Shown here: one piece after another, positions 1 to 9,157 of the stretch
Layout of the letters: every line of letters begins with the position of its first letter
Numbering within the stretch: the first letter of the stretch is position 1
Assembly: GCA_035373625.1 (NCBI GenBank)
Contig: DAOSNS010000025.1
Coordinates: 7,451 to 71,450, forward strand
Reading direction: 5' to 3'
Source: DSWT01 sp035373625
GTDB taxonomy: Bacteria; Chloroflexota; Anaerolineae; B4-G1; SLSP01
Length of the DNA stretch: 64,000 bases
The notes under the pieces: generated by a model
Seen by the model: only the letters and a program-made list of their open reading frames with translations
Told to the model about the DNA's origin: nothing
The model's database searches: none
Translations under genes and position numbers: made by a program

Positions 1-1389
1 ATGCCGGGTTGGCTGAAAGATATCGTGCCGCCTGCCGAAAGTGTGTCAGGGATAGGTGCGAAAGCGATTGTTGTTGAGGAAGAAAGCGAGGTAGAGGCTG
101 TAGAAGCGGCGCTGTTTGGCGAAGCCGAGGTTCCAGAAGGGCCGCCTATTATAGAAGAAGCCATGCCCGATTGGTTGAAAGACCTGACGCCGACCGAGAT
201 GCCTCAATCACCTGTTGTAGAGGAAATCGCCCCTGAGACGCTGGCGCGGGCTGAAGTGCCGGCCTGGCTCCAGGGATTGCGCCCGCCGGGGACCGGTCCC
301 CTGCCATCTTTGCCGGAAGTGGGTGCCGCGGCCCCCGAGGTGCCGGGTGCAGAGGGTCAGTTGGCGCGGGCTGAAATCCCCGAATGGGTGCAGGCACTGC
401 GCCCCGCTGCGGCTGCCGAGCACGCCGCTGAAAGCCCCCTGTTCCCCGATCTCGTCGAAACAGAAGGCCCGCTTGCCGGTATCGTGGGGGTTTTGCCGGC
501 AGCCCCTGGCGTGGATATGCCTGTGGATTTTGAACCTGTTCCCCTGCCGGAAATCCCGGAATTCGTTGTTGCTCATGCCCAGCGCTGGCAACAACTGCTG
601 GAACAGCCTCGGGGCATCAAACGCCCGGTGGCGCAACAACGCGCTCGCTCTGGTGAAGGCGAAATGGCAACCCGATGGATCGTTGCCCTTGTGTTACTCG
701 CCGTCACCATTTTGGGATTACTATTCTTGGGAGACATGCACCTCTCTCAGGCATTGAGCAAACCTCCTATTGAGCATCTCAGCACGGCCATTCAAGCCCT
801 TGAACCGGGAGAACCTGTGGTCGTTGCCGTCGAGTACGGGCCTGCCGAAGCCGGTGAGATGACGCCCATTGCTGAAGCGCTTGTGGAACATCTCCAAAGC
901 CGAGGTGTACATATAACCCTGGTCAGCACCTTGCCTGAAGGCACGGGCCTGGCACAAGGATTGTTCGTCACATCGGATGTGAGTGTGCAGGCGCTCTATT
1001 TGCCCGGTTCTTCCAGCGGCATCGCCGTCTTTTTGAACGACGACTTGAAAGATGCCCGGTTGCTCGTCGTTCTGACCAGTCGGACAGAACGCCTGCGGTG
1101 GTGGATGGAACAAAACAACGCCTCGCACCCCAACGCCCCGATTCCGATGGGGGTGGGGGTGAGTGCGGCGGTTGGACCGCAGGCATTGCCCTATCTGGAA
1201 ACGCCGGTTGTGACCGGATGGTTGGTGGGACTTCCCGATGCGGTGGCATATCGGGAATTCCGTAACGCACGAGACATTTCCCTCAACCGCCAGTTGGATG
1301 TGTTGCTCCTGACCCATTGGGCCGCGTTGGGTTTGCTGTTTTTCGGCCTGTTCTACTATTTGGCGCGGGGCAAGAAGGGGGCCGTATAG
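1..1389 (+). CDS. Trp-Leu repeat membrane protein, probably 5'-truncated
   Basis: Function not recognised. The first 220 residues are acidic and Pro/Glu-rich and carry four spaced copies of a P-x-W-[LV] motif (residues 2-5, 56-59, 87-90, 127-130). Two of these sit in near-identical blocks that start LARAE at 81 and 121. A membrane helix follows at about 226-245, then a roughly 190-residue globular region, then a second helix near 437-455 with a basic tail (ARGKKGAV). The topology suggests a cytoplasmic repeat region and an extracytoplasmic loop between two helices. The ATG at base 1 is already inside a repeat unit, so the true start is probably left of the window. The next gene begins 4 nt after the stop, which suggests an operon with the membrane protein and MutL-like gene. 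Confidence 0.6.
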   Translation: MPGWLKDIVPPAESVSGIGAKAIVVEEESEVEAVEAALFGEAEVPEGPPIIEEAMPDWLKDLTPTEMPQSPVVEEIAPETLARAEVPAWLQGLRPPGTGPLPSLPEVGAAAPEVPGAEGQLARAEIPEWVQALRPAAAAEHAAESPLFPDLVETEGPLAGIVGVLPAAPGVDMPVDFEPVPLPEIPEFVVAHAQRWQQLLEQPRGIKRPVAQQRARSGEGEMATRWIVALVLLAVTILGLLFLGDMHLSQALSKPPIEHLSTAIQALEPGEPVVVAVEYGPAEAGEMTPIAEALVEHLQSRGVHITLVSTLPEGTGLAQGLFVTSDVSVQALYLPGSSSGIAVFLNDDLKDARLLVVLTSRTERLRWWMEQNNASHPNAPIPMGVGVSAAVGPQALPYLETPVVTGWLVGLPDAVAYREFRNARDISLNRQLDVLLLTHWAALGLLFFGLFYYLARGKKGAV

Positions 1390-1393
1390 TTCG

Positions 1394-2077
1394 ATGGGAA
1401 ACCCGGAGATCCTTGAGCTGATTGGACTCATCGTTGGCGCAGTGCTCACACTGATCATCTTCAGTTACCTGCTCGGCGACCATATCCTTTACCGGTGGGT
1501 GCTGGCCCTATTGGTGGGGTGTGGTGCGGGATATGTGATGGGGATGGCGCTGCGCTTTTTGTGGTGGGATTGGCTGGAACAAGCGCGCGCTGCTGAATCC
1601 CCACTGCTGAAGATTTACTATTTTATTCCCTTGCTATTGGGAATCCTGCTGCTCTTCAAAGGATTTTCCTCTTTGAAAATACTGGGGCGTCTCAGTGCCC
1701 TGGGGAATATCCCCATGGCCTACCTCATAGGCACGGGTGCGGCAGTTACCATTGCCGGGGCCTTGCTGGGTACGCTGTTTCCCCAAATTGCGGCCACGGG
1801 GAAGGCCATGACGTTGCGAGACTTCCCCTGGGGACTGCTGCGCGGGATTGCGATGCTGATAGGGACAATCTCGGCGCTGTTAGTTTTTTCGGCCAGGACC
1901 AAAGACCGGGATGGTGACGTCAAACCTGTGATGCTGTGGGTGCGACGCTTTGGGGAGTTCTTCATCATCGTGGCGTTGGCGGCGGCTTTTGCCGGAGCCA
2001 TTACTTCCGGCCTGACGCTATGGGTTGAACGGTGGGCGGAGTTGTTCAAGACGGTGTTCTATTTCATAAGGGGCTAA
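1394..2077 (+). CDS. Multi-pass membrane protein, unknown function
   Basis: A 227-residue protein with about six hydrophobic segments (roughly 8-28, 34-55, 75-92, 105-130, 145-165, 185-208). I recognise no domain. It starts 4 nt after the preceding membrane-protein gene and ends 3 nt before the MutL-like gene, so the three are almost certainly co-transcribed. It may form a membrane complex with the two-helix protein upstream, but that is inference from position only. Confidence 0.6.
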   Translation: MGNPEILELIGLIVGAVLTLIIFSYLLGDHILYRWVLALLVGCGAGYVMGMALRFLWWDWLEQARAAESPLLKIYYFIPLLLGILLLFKGFSSLKILGRLSALGNIPMAYLIGTGAAVTIAGALLGTLFPQIAATGKAMTLRDFPWGLLRGIAMLIGTISALLVFSARTKDRDGDVKPVMLWVRRFGEFFIIVALAAAFAGAITSGLTLWVERWAELFKTVFYFIRG

Positions 2078-2080
2078 GGC

Positions 2081-3829
2081 ATGGCAGAAGCGCGCACCAT
2101 AGAATCCATCCTCATCGCGGACTGCGGCACGGTCTTCACCAAGCTGCTCCTGCTGGAAAGAGTAGAAGATAGCTATCGCTTCGTGGCGCAAGCCGAAACG
2201 TTGACGACCATGAACCCGCCCTGGAGCGACCTGGGGGTCGGCGTTGTGCAGGCACTTGAGCAGTTGGAACAAATCACCGGGCGCACGCTCTACGCTTCAG
2301 GACGGTTGATCACGCCGCAGCAAGGATTGGAAGGGGTAGACGCCTTCGTCGTTACCCTGAGCGCATCAGAGCCGTTGAGTCTGGTCATCGCCGGCCTGGT
2401 ACGTGAGATGAGCCTGGAAAGCGCGCGGCGCGCTGCCGCCGGCACCTACACCAACATCAAAGCCTTTCTCTCCCGTGAGGGGAGCCTCAATTCCCCGCAG
2501 GAAACGTGGGCACGCACCATACGCGATCTTGCCCCCGATGTTGTGATGCTGGTCGGGGGCGTGGATGGTGGAGCCAGACGTCCGGTGATGGAACTCGCCG
2601 ACGCCATCGCCCTGGCGGCCTCAATGCTGGAGCCAGACCATCGTCCCACGGTGCTTTATGCCGGCAACGCCGAGCTGCGCCCTCAGATTACCAAACTGTT
2701 GGGGGACATCACCCACGTTGAAGTTGTGGATAATGTCCATCCCAGCGCCGATACCGAGCACCTGGGGCCGGCGCAAAACGCGCTGGAACAGATGTACATC
2801 GAAGAACGCATGAACACCGCGCCCGGTGCCGATGCTCTAATGGCCTGGAGCCGACTGCCCCTCTTGCCGACGGCCACCGCTTTCTCGCGGGTGGTGGACT
2901 ACCTCTATCATCGTGAAGGACAACCCAGCCGGGGCGTCTTGGGGATTGACATAGGCGCGGCGACAACGACCGTCGCCGCGACCTTCGAGGGACGTCCCTA
3001 TGTCACGATTTATGAAAAGGGCATCGCCTATGGCCCGCTGAGCTGGATCAAGGAGCACGACGTCGCGGCTTTGTTGCAGTGGATCCCTGAGGAAATGGAA
3101 GCGGAAGAACTGTTGGCGCTGCTGTACAACCGTGAGCTGCGTCCCTGGACGGCGCCTCAGGACCCCCGCGAATTGTGGATCGAGCAGGCCATCGCTCGGG
3201 AAATGCTTCGCTCGGCGCTGGCGGTGGCGTTGCCTACATGGGACGTCGGGAAAGGCAGCAAACGCTCTGAGATGATGCCTCACGTAGATCCCATCCTCAT
3301 CACCGGTGGAGGATTGGTGCATATGCCACGTCCGGGACAGGCCCTGCTGGTTGTCCTCGACGGCTTACAACCTACGGGTATTTCGACCATCTTATTGGAT
3401 GTGAACCGGGCAGCCCCTGCTCTGGGCGCGGTGGCCGGCCTCAAGCCTCTGGCGGCCGCCGCGGCGTTGGAAGCGGGCACGCTTGTCTCGTTGGGGACGG
3501 TCATTTCGCCGGTAGGGAAGGCGCGACCGGGGGATGTGGTGTTGCGTATGCGCATCACCTATGAAGATGGCGGCACCCTGAATGTCGAAGCGCGCTACGG
3601 CGATATCGAAATCTGGCCCCTCTTGCCGGGGCAAAAAGCCTCCCTGGAAGTGCGCCCCAATCATCATTTCGATGTAGGGCTTGGTCCCGGTCGTGGTGGT
3701 AAGGTCCAGGTTGTCGGCGGGTTGGTGGGCCTGGTGGTGGATGCTCGCGGTCGCCCGCTGACGCTACCCGATGATCCTGATCGCCGACGGCGTATACTGC
3801 ATGGCTGGATTTGGGACGTGGGAGGCTGA
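2081..3829 (+). CDS. Glutamate mutase MutL-like ASKHA protein
   Basis: This 582-residue protein resembles the MutL/GlmL family, ASKHA-fold proteins usually encoded beside coenzyme-B12 carbon-skeleton mutases and thought to help maintain them. It has two phosphate-binding segments typical of the fold: ADCGTVFTKL near residue 13 and GIDIGAATTTV near 287. A conserved ITGGGLVHMP segment lies near 408. Length fits the family. No mutase subunit gene is present in the window, so the usual partner is absent or distant. The gene is tightly packed between a membrane protein (3 nt) and a KOW protein (1 nt). It is unrelated to the mismatch-repair MutL. Confidence 0.72.
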   Translation: MAEARTIESILIADCGTVFTKLLLLERVEDSYRFVAQAETLTTMNPPWSDLGVGVVQALEQLEQITGRTLYASGRLITPQQGLEGVDAFVVTLSASEPLSLVIAGLVREMSLESARRAAAGTYTNIKAFLSREGSLNSPQETWARTIRDLAPDVVMLVGGVDGGARRPVMELADAIALAASMLEPDHRPTVLYAGNAELRPQITKLLGDITHVEVVDNVHPSADTEHLGPAQNALEQMYIEERMNTAPGADALMAWSRLPLLPTATAFSRVVDYLYHREGQPSRGVLGIDIGAATTTVAATFEGRPYVTIYEKGIAYGPLSWIKEHDVAALLQWIPEEMEAEELLALLYNRELRPWTAPQDPRELWIEQAIAREMLRSALAVALPTWDVGKGSKRSEMMPHVDPILITGGGLVHMPRPGQALLVVLDGLQPTGISTILLDVNRAAPALGAVAGLKPLAAAAALEAGTLVSLGTVISPVGKARPGDVVLRMRITYEDGGTLNVEARYGDIEIWPLLPGQKASLEVRPNHHFDVGLGPGRGGKVQVVGGLVGLVVDARGRPLTLPDDPDRRRRILHGWIWDVGG

Positions 3830-3830
3830 G

Positions 3831-4883
3831 ATGTTCATATCCTACAGCATGGCCAATCCATTGACGCGGGTGCGCATCCCCCGCCGCCTGCCACGGCCGG
3901 GCGGGGTGCTGGTGCGCACCGGAGACTACGTAGAGCCGACGCGCATTGTTGCGCAAGCCATCGAGCCGGCCGATTTTCGTATCGTGGATGTGGCGCGCGA
4001 ACTGGGGGTCCCGCTCAAGAAGGTCAAAGCATACCTGAAAGTCAAACGCGGCGACACGGTGGCCGAAGGCGATGTTCTGGCCTCGCGTGGTGGATTCGGC
4101 GGGCAAGTGTGCCGCGCGCCGATTGACGGTACCGTCGTAGGGAGTGGACGTGGACGTCTGCTATTGGAGGCCGAGCCGACTACCATCACCCTCGCGGCTC
4201 TAGTTCCAGGTTCGGTGGTCGAAATTTTGCCGGCCGAGGGCGTGGTCATTGAAACGGTAGGCGCGTTTATGCAGATGGGATGGGGCAACGGGAAGGAAGC
4301 ATACGGCGTTTTACGGGTTGTCGTGCGTGCCCCACGTCATCCTATCCGCCCCAAGCATATTGACGCGGCTTCTCAAGGGGCCATTCTGGTCGGCGGGTCG
4401 CGGCTTGACGAAGAAACGCTGACCCAGGCGATTGAGATGCAGGTGCGTGGGATCATTGTGGGGGCAATTCCTCCTTCCATGATCCCACAACTTGAAGCGG
4501 TGGATTTCCCGGTGGTGACGACGGAGGGCATCGGCACGATGCCGATGTCGCAGGCGTTTTTTGATCTCTTGCGCTCATTGGATGGACGGGAAGCGGCCAT
4601 CTGCGGACGGGTGCGGCACCGCTGGGGGGGGGAGCGTCCCTACGTTGTCGTGCCGATGCCGGCGCAGGCGGCTCAACCGCTTAACCCGGAAGTCCCCTTG
4701 ACCGTGGGTAGCCGTGTGCGTGTCTTGCGTGGACCGTATACCGGCACATCGGGGGTTGTGGCGGATATTCCCAAGGGCTTGATCCAACTGGAAACCGGCG
4801 CGCGCCTCCCCGGTGTGCAGGTGGATTTCGGCGGCAAAGAGTCCGCCCTGGTGCCGTTTATCAACCTGGAACGACTGCTTTAG
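3831..4883 (+). CDS. Barrel-sandwich/KOW domain protein, unknown role
   Basis: A 350-residue protein of unknown function. Residues about 20-130 look like a lipoyl/biotin-type hairpin barrel (LKVKRGDTVAEGDVLASRGG followed by a second strand set), without an obvious lipoylated Lys motif. The C-terminus has a KOW-like segment (VGSRVRVLRGPYTGTSGVV, near 285-305), as in NusG and ribosomal proteins. ATG 3831 was chosen because it lies 1 nt after the MutL-like stop and 5 nt after a GGAGGC ribosome site. The longer frame from 3771 would overlap MutL. Last gene of the four-gene operon. Confidence 0.6.
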   Translation: MFISYSMANPLTRVRIPRRLPRPGGVLVRTGDYVEPTRIVAQAIEPADFRIVDVARELGVPLKKVKAYLKVKRGDTVAEGDVLASRGGFGGQVCRAPIDGTVVGSGRGRLLLEAEPTTITLAALVPGSVVEILPAEGVVIETVGAFMQMGWGNGKEAYGVLRVVVRAPRHPIRPKHIDAASQGAILVGGSRLDEETLTQAIEMQVRGIIVGAIPPSMIPQLEAVDFPVVTTEGIGTMPMSQAFFDLLRSLDGREAAICGRVRHRWGGERPYVVVPMPAQAAQPLNPEVPLTVGSRVRVLRGPYTGTSGVVADIPKGLIQLETGARLPGVQVDFGGKESALVPFINLERLL

Positions 4884-4933
4884 AATTCGTAATTCGTTAT
4901 TCACCATTCTCGAATATGTTATCAAAGTGTAAC

Positions 4934-4973
4934 TTGCATTTTTTACAAAATTTGTATACAATATCATTATAAT
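4934..4973 (+). promoter_or_regulatory. Sigma-70-type promoter region for the surface-protein gene
   Basis: TTGCAT (4934-4939) and TACAAT (4957-4962) are spaced by 17 bp. A second, perfect TATAAT lies at 4968-4973. The stretch is far more AT-rich than its surroundings and lies about 130 bp before the next start codon, which has an AAGGAG site. Which of the two -10 boxes is used cannot be told from sequence. Confidence 0.55.
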
Positions 4974-5103
4974 CTATCCCTAACCGTGTGCCCTTGTGGA
5001 ATTCGACGAGCATAGCTTAAGGACAATCTCAGATTAGAGGCTACGGGACTAAAGGCTACCAGATGACTGAGGTTCCGGCCCAAACTTTTAAGGAGAAGAA
5101 CGC

Positions 5104-5751
5104 ATGTCAGATGATCTGTTTGAAACTCTAGGAGCAGATAGCGCCGTATTTGAGGAGGAAGAAGAGGAACCGGGGGATACCGGCGAAAAGCAAAATAAGA
5201 CTTTCCTCATTGCTGTTGGAATTATGGGCGGCTTGCTCGTATTAGCGGTGATTGCGTTTGGGGTTTGGGCTTTGGTCATCAATCCACGCATGAAGGCGGC
5301 CCGGCAAGCCGCGCTCGGCGGCATCCAGGAAACTCCTACCGTGGTAGAAACGACCGTCGTGCCTTCGTCCACCGAAGAAACCCCTGAATCCACGGAAGTG
5401 CCGCCGACGCCGACTGTTGCGCCGACGAATACGCCCAAACCAACCCCTACTCGAACGCCTACCCCCGTCATTGGGCCGACGGCGACGCCGGGAGGAGAGG
5501 GCACGGAAGCGACCTCAGAGGCTGCGAGCGGCGAAGTGACGCCGACGCCAACCCCACGCGAGCGCCGCACTGCCACGCCGACGCCAGTGCCGACCAAGGC
5601 GCCGGCTTCAGCTCCCACGCCGCGTCCCACCCCCGGCGCCGGGACGACAGGGAAAACGCCCGAAACGGGATTCGGGGAGGTTGTTCTGGTTGCCATCGCC
5701 TTGTTGCTTGTGGGGGTAGCCTTTACAGCTCGACGGCTCCGCAAAGCGTAA
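5104..5751 (+). CDS. Pro/Thr-rich surface protein with sortase-like tail
   Basis: A 215-residue protein. An acidic cytoplasmic head (residues 1-34, with a run of Glu) leads into a membrane helix at about 36-60. A low-complexity stalk of Thr-Pro repeats fills about 75-180. The C-terminus is TPETG followed by a hydrophobic stretch and the basic end RRLRK, the layout of an LPXTG-type sorting signal with T in place of L. Having both an N-terminal helix and a sorting-type tail is unusual. The function is probably structural on the cell surface. It stands alone between a promoter and a strong terminator. Confidence 0.65.
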   Translation: MSDDLFETLGADSAVFEEEEEEPGDTGEKQNKTFLIAVGIMGGLLVLAVIAFGVWALVINPRMKAARQAALGGIQETPTVVETTVVPSSTEETPESTEVPPTPTVAPTNTPKPTPTRTPTPVIGPTATPGGEGTEATSEAASGEVTPTPTPRERRTATPTPVPTKAPASAPTPRPTPGAGTTGKTPETGFGEVVLVAIALLLVGVAFTARRLRKA

Positions 5752-5806
5752 GTAGTGCGCACCTCACGGGAGGGATACCCGACATCGGGTTTCCAGTTGT
5801 ATGACG

Positions 5807-5840
5807 GGGCGCGAAGTAATCAAGGCTTCGCGCCCTTTTT
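5807..5840 (+). terminator. Rho-independent terminator
   Basis: Perfect 10-bp stem GGGCGCGAAG / CTTCGCGCCC with a 9-nt loop, followed by five T. It lies 55 bp after the surface-protein stop codon. Confidence 0.85.
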
Positions 5841-5928
5841 ATTGAATAATCGAGGAATTCTCCATTAACCTGGGGTTCACGGCAGTTGAATGAAAATAAC
5901 GTTCCAAAGAATTTCTAAAGAGGACTGA

Positions 5929-7074
5929 ATGAAAGATCATTGTTTGTTGTGGCCGGTGCTGATCCTGGGGACGTTGTTGTTCGCCCACGCTTGCGCGCCG
6001 ACGGCATCGTTTCTGGCGGCGCCGACATCCACGCCGAATATCGCCCTCACACCGACGCCGTTGCTTCCAACTGCGACATCCACCTCCACCCCCCTGCCCA
6101 CGCCTACGGCCACGGCAACTCCCATCCCCACACCAGACGCGACGATAGCCCGGAACATTGCGCGCGAAGGAATGGCAGCCATCCAGGCGCGCGCCGGCGA
6201 TGCCGCCCTGCTTTGTCTGCGTTACGAGGATACCGACGCCGACGGTGCGCCCGAATGGGTGGCATTGTTCCACCAGGAAACCAACCCACCGCGCCTGAGC
6301 GCCTTTGTCCTCGACGGTGAAGCCGTTTATCCTCTGGAACCTGCGTTCCCCAAAGCCGGTGCGCCGGATGTGGGATTGGGGCAGTATGCCACCTGCGAGG
6401 TCGAGATCCGCGACATCAACGCCGATGGCCGGCCGGAAATCGCCATTTTCGGCCACGCGGATAAGAACAAGACGTTGCTGCACCTCTACGTTTGGGAAGC
6501 CGGGGCTTATCGCCGCCTGGGAGCCTTCTCTGGCGATGCCGGGGTCCGCTTTATGGATACCGATGGCGACCTTGAAGAAGAGATTTGGGAAGGCTACCGC
6601 GAACAAGGCGCACCAGACCTGGCCTGGTATGTGATTCACACCTGGGAAGAGCACACCTACGGGTGGACTTCGGACCGCTGGGGCTGGTATGCCCTGGATC
6701 GTCCACACCCGTATCCCACCCACAAGCCGGAATACGCCGTCATCGCGTTCTACCTGGCCTTGAATGACCGTGACCTGCCGGGCGCATATCACCTACTGCT
6801 CCCACAAGACGAACGCCCCTACGAGACGTGGGCGCATGGATTTGCGACGACCGTGCGGGTGAGTGTGGGAAGCGTGCACACCATCCCCGGTACGGAGACG
6901 GAGAGCAGCGCGCGCGTCGCGGCTATGGTCACTTCCTGGGACAACGAGGGCGGCGTGATTGTGGGACGACTGTGGAACACCGAATGGCATGTGTCGCGCA
7001 CCCCCGAGGGCTGGCGGCTGGTGAACGCCACTGCGGAGATGTTGGAGGAATGGACGGCCACTTACTGGCCCTAA
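5929..7074 (+). CDS. Putative lipoprotein with calcium-loop repeats
   Basis: A 381-residue exported protein. The N-terminus is a signal peptide ending at AHAC (Cys 22), an acceptable but imperfect lipobox, followed by a Pro/Thr-rich linker. Three D-x-[DN]-x-D-G-like loops (DTDADGAPE, DINADGRPE, DTDGDLEEE) spaced about 60-70 residues apart resemble FG-GAP/VCBS-type calcium loops. The C-terminal third is a separate domain without recognised family. The gene is probably monocistronic, since an extended -10 promoter follows it for the kinase gene. Confidence 0.6.
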   Translation: MKDHCLLWPVLILGTLLFAHACAPTASFLAAPTSTPNIALTPTPLLPTATSTSTPLPTPTATATPIPTPDATIARNIAREGMAAIQARAGDAALLCLRYEDTDADGAPEWVALFHQETNPPRLSAFVLDGEAVYPLEPAFPKAGAPDVGLGQYATCEVEIRDINADGRPEIAIFGHADKNKTLLHLYVWEAGAYRRLGAFSGDAGVRFMDTDGDLEEEIWEGYREQGAPDLAWYVIHTWEEHTYGWTSDRWGWYALDRPHPYPTHKPEYAVIAFYLALNDRDLPGAYHLLLPQDERPYETWAHGFATTVRVSVGSVHTIPGTETESSARVAAMVTSWDNEGGVIVGRLWNTEWHVSRTPEGWRLVNATAEMLEEWTATYWP

Positions 7075-7090
7075 ACTTTTATAGCCTGTA

Positions 7091-7099
7091 TGGTATACT
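7091..7099 (+). promoter_or_regulatory. Extended -10 promoter for the two-component operon
   Basis: TGGTATACT, an extended -10 (TG-N-TATACT), lies 38 bp before the GTG start of the kinase. No good -35 is visible, which is usual for extended -10 promoters. Confidence 0.4.
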
Positions 7100-7137
7100 T
7101 GCCGGCATAAGAGAATACAGAAAGGGTCAATGAGCGC

Positions 7138-8451
7138 GTGATTGTACTTGGGCGTTTCCTGCACGGGCTGATGTTTTTCACATTAAGCCTGACGGTCTTC
7201 TTCCTGCAATCCCGCAGCCAGCGTATTCTGTTGGCGCGGCGGTTGTATTGGCTAGGGGGATTTGCTATCTGTGAAGCCGTCGTTGCCTGGAACAACCTGT
7301 TTGCCGGCCTGACGCCACCGGTCGCCCTGTTGCCGGCGTTTCTCGGCCCGTTGATCCTGGGGATTGGCTACAGCTTTTTGATCGTGCTCGGCATCCAGGC
7401 TTTTTTGCCGGAAGAGACCGTGCAAATACAGGGACATCGCTGGCTGGCAGGGTTGATCAGCGCGTGGGTCATCGTAGACCTGGCTGCGTTTCTGACATTC
7501 CCGGCACAGCGTGCGACGGTCATCCAGATTGCTGAAATGCTGGCCCACGGTCTGCTCGGTTTTCCCGGAGGGGTGCTGGCTGCCATAGGATTGCGCCGTC
7601 AAAGCCATCAGACGCTCGAAGCGGCTCTGCGGAAGCGCGTGCGCCCCTACTTGCGGTTAGTCGAAATCACCACAGGGGCGTTTGGTGCCTTGCAGGTGTT
7701 CTACCTGCCGATGCATGGAATTACGCCAGAGCTTGTCGAATGGCTGTGGGCGCTGATGGGGACGGGGTTGACGCTTGGCATCATCCGCGCGCTGAACACC
7801 GTGCAACTGGAAATCGAACGCTGGATCGAGGGGGTGGAGCGTCTGCAAGCCCTGGCCGCCGATCGCGAGCGCATCGGGCGCGACCTTCACGACGGCATCA
7901 TTCAGTCCATCTACGCGGCCGGCCTCCTGTTGGAAAGCGTGCAGCCGATTATTCCTTCGGACCCGATGCGCGCGCAGGCGCAATTGGGGCGGGTGATGGA
8001 CAACTTGAATGAAACGATCCAGGATATTCGACGTTATATCTTCGACCTGCGCAGCGATATGCCGGACGAGGACTTACCCTCGGGCATCAAGCGTCTGCTG
8101 CGTGATTTTCACATCAACACCCTGCTGGAGACTGAACTTGAGATTACCGGTGTGCCGGTCGAAATCCTCTCGATGGAACGGCGACGGCACATCTTCCAAA
8201 TCGTGCGTGAGACGCTGGCGAATACGGCCCGTCACGCCCGTGCGCGCTGGGTGAAGATCCACCTGCACTACGGCGAACACGCGCTGGATTTGACGATTTC
8301 CGACGATGGCATCGGTATGGAGACGCTTCAGGTGAGCAAAGGGTACGGTCTGCGCAACATCCGCGAGCGCGTGCGCCTGCTGGATGGAACATTGCGCATT
8401 GAAAGCGCGCCCAACGAGGGGGTGACCTTTCACCTGAACGTCCCCTATTGA
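7138..8451 (+). CDS. NarL/DegS-type sensor histidine kinase
   Basis: A 437-residue membrane kinase. The first 220 residues hold about six membrane helices and no large extracytoplasmic domain, so it probably senses a membrane or internal signal. The dimerisation/phosphoacceptor motif (RERIGRDLHDG, HisKA_3 type, His 251) is followed by an HATPase domain with N box near 358-367 (TLANTARHA) and G box DDGIGM near 390. The start is GTG 7138, with GAAAGGG ten bases upstream. The partner response regulator follows 37 nt downstream. Autophosphorylation on His 251 and transfer to that regulator is the expected role; the stimulus is unknown. Confidence 0.85.
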   Translation: MIVLGRFLHGLMFFTLSLTVFFLQSRSQRILLARRLYWLGGFAICEAVVAWNNLFAGLTPPVALLPAFLGPLILGIGYSFLIVLGIQAFLPEETVQIQGHRWLAGLISAWVIVDLAAFLTFPAQRATVIQIAEMLAHGLLGFPGGVLAAIGLRRQSHQTLEAALRKRVRPYLRLVEITTGAFGALQVFYLPMHGITPELVEWLWALMGTGLTLGIIRALNTVQLEIERWIEGVERLQALAADRERIGRDLHDGIIQSIYAAGLLLESVQPIIPSDPMRAQAQLGRVMDNLNETIQDIRRYIFDLRSDMPDEDLPSGIKRLLRDFHINTLLETELEITGVPVEILSMERRRHIFQIVRETLANTARHARARWVKIHLHYGEHALDLTISDDGIGMETLQVSKGYGLRNIRERVRLLDGTLRIESAPNEGVTFHLNVPY

Positions 8452-8488
8452 CGTTCCAACGTTCAAACGGATTTTCAAGGGGGGTATT

Positions 8489-9151
8489 ATGACGTTACGG
8501 ATTCTTATTGTAGATGATCACGAAGTTGTGCGGTTGGGATTGCGTACCTTGTTGAACAATCAGGCGAATTTTGTCGTTGTGGACGAGGCTGCTTCGGCTA
8601 AAGAGGCCGTTGAAAAAACCCTTCAGCATCGCCCTGATATCGTGGTCATGGACATCCGCATGCCGGGGGAAAACGGCATCGAGGCCTGCCGCCAAATCAA
8701 AGCCCACCTGCCGAATACCGAGGTGCTTATGCTCACGTCCTATGCCGAAGATGAGATGCTCTTCGACGCCATCAGCGCAGGGGCAGCGGGCTACGTGCTC
8801 AAACAGGGCGGCGGCGATGAGCTGATCCGTGCCATCCAGCGGGTGGGGCAGGGCGAGGCATTGCTCGATCCGGCGGTGACGCAGCGCGTGCTGGCCCGCG
8901 TGCGCCAGGCCACCCGTCAGGAGCAGGCCGCCGCTTTCAGTGAACTGACCGAGCAGGAATTGCGCGTGCTCGGACTGGTTTCCGAGGGGCGTACCAACAA
9001 AGAGATCGCCAAGACGTTGTTCCTGGGAGAAGGAACTGTGCGCAACTACGTGAGCAGCATTCTCTCCAAGCTGGGGCTGACCAACCGCGCCGAAGCCGCC
9101 GCTTATGCCGTCCGCCACAACCTGCACGAATTTCTGGAAGAGCTGTCCTAG
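8489..9151 (+). CDS. NarL/FixJ-family response regulator
   Basis: A 220-residue regulator with a receiver domain (acidic pair Asp 9/10, phosphoacceptor Asp 55 in VVMDIRMPG, Lys in VLKQGG near 105). A LuxR-type helix-turn-helix lies at about 148-212 (LTEQELRVLGLVSEG, TNKEIAKTLFLGEGTVRNYVS). It follows its kinase directly and has an AAGGGGGG ribosome site. It should bind DNA as a dimer when phosphorylated. Targets cannot be inferred, although the next gene starts only 6 nt downstream and is probably in the same operon. Confidence 0.88.
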   Translation: MTLRILIVDDHEVVRLGLRTLLNNQANFVVVDEAASAKEAVEKTLQHRPDIVVMDIRMPGENGIEACRQIKAHLPNTEVLMLTSYAEDEMLFDAISAGAAGYVLKQGGGDELIRAIQRVGQGEALLDPAVTQRVLARVRQATRQEQAAAFSELTEQELRVLGLVSEGRTNKEIAKTLFLGEGTVRNYVSSILSKLGLTNRAEAAAYAVRHNLHEFLEELS

Positions 9152-9157
9152 ACGCCC

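Noticed and set aside
1..3. ATG at base 1 as the real start of the first gene
   Set aside because: It falls inside a repeat unit of the motif found three more times downstream, so the gene most likely begins left of the window.
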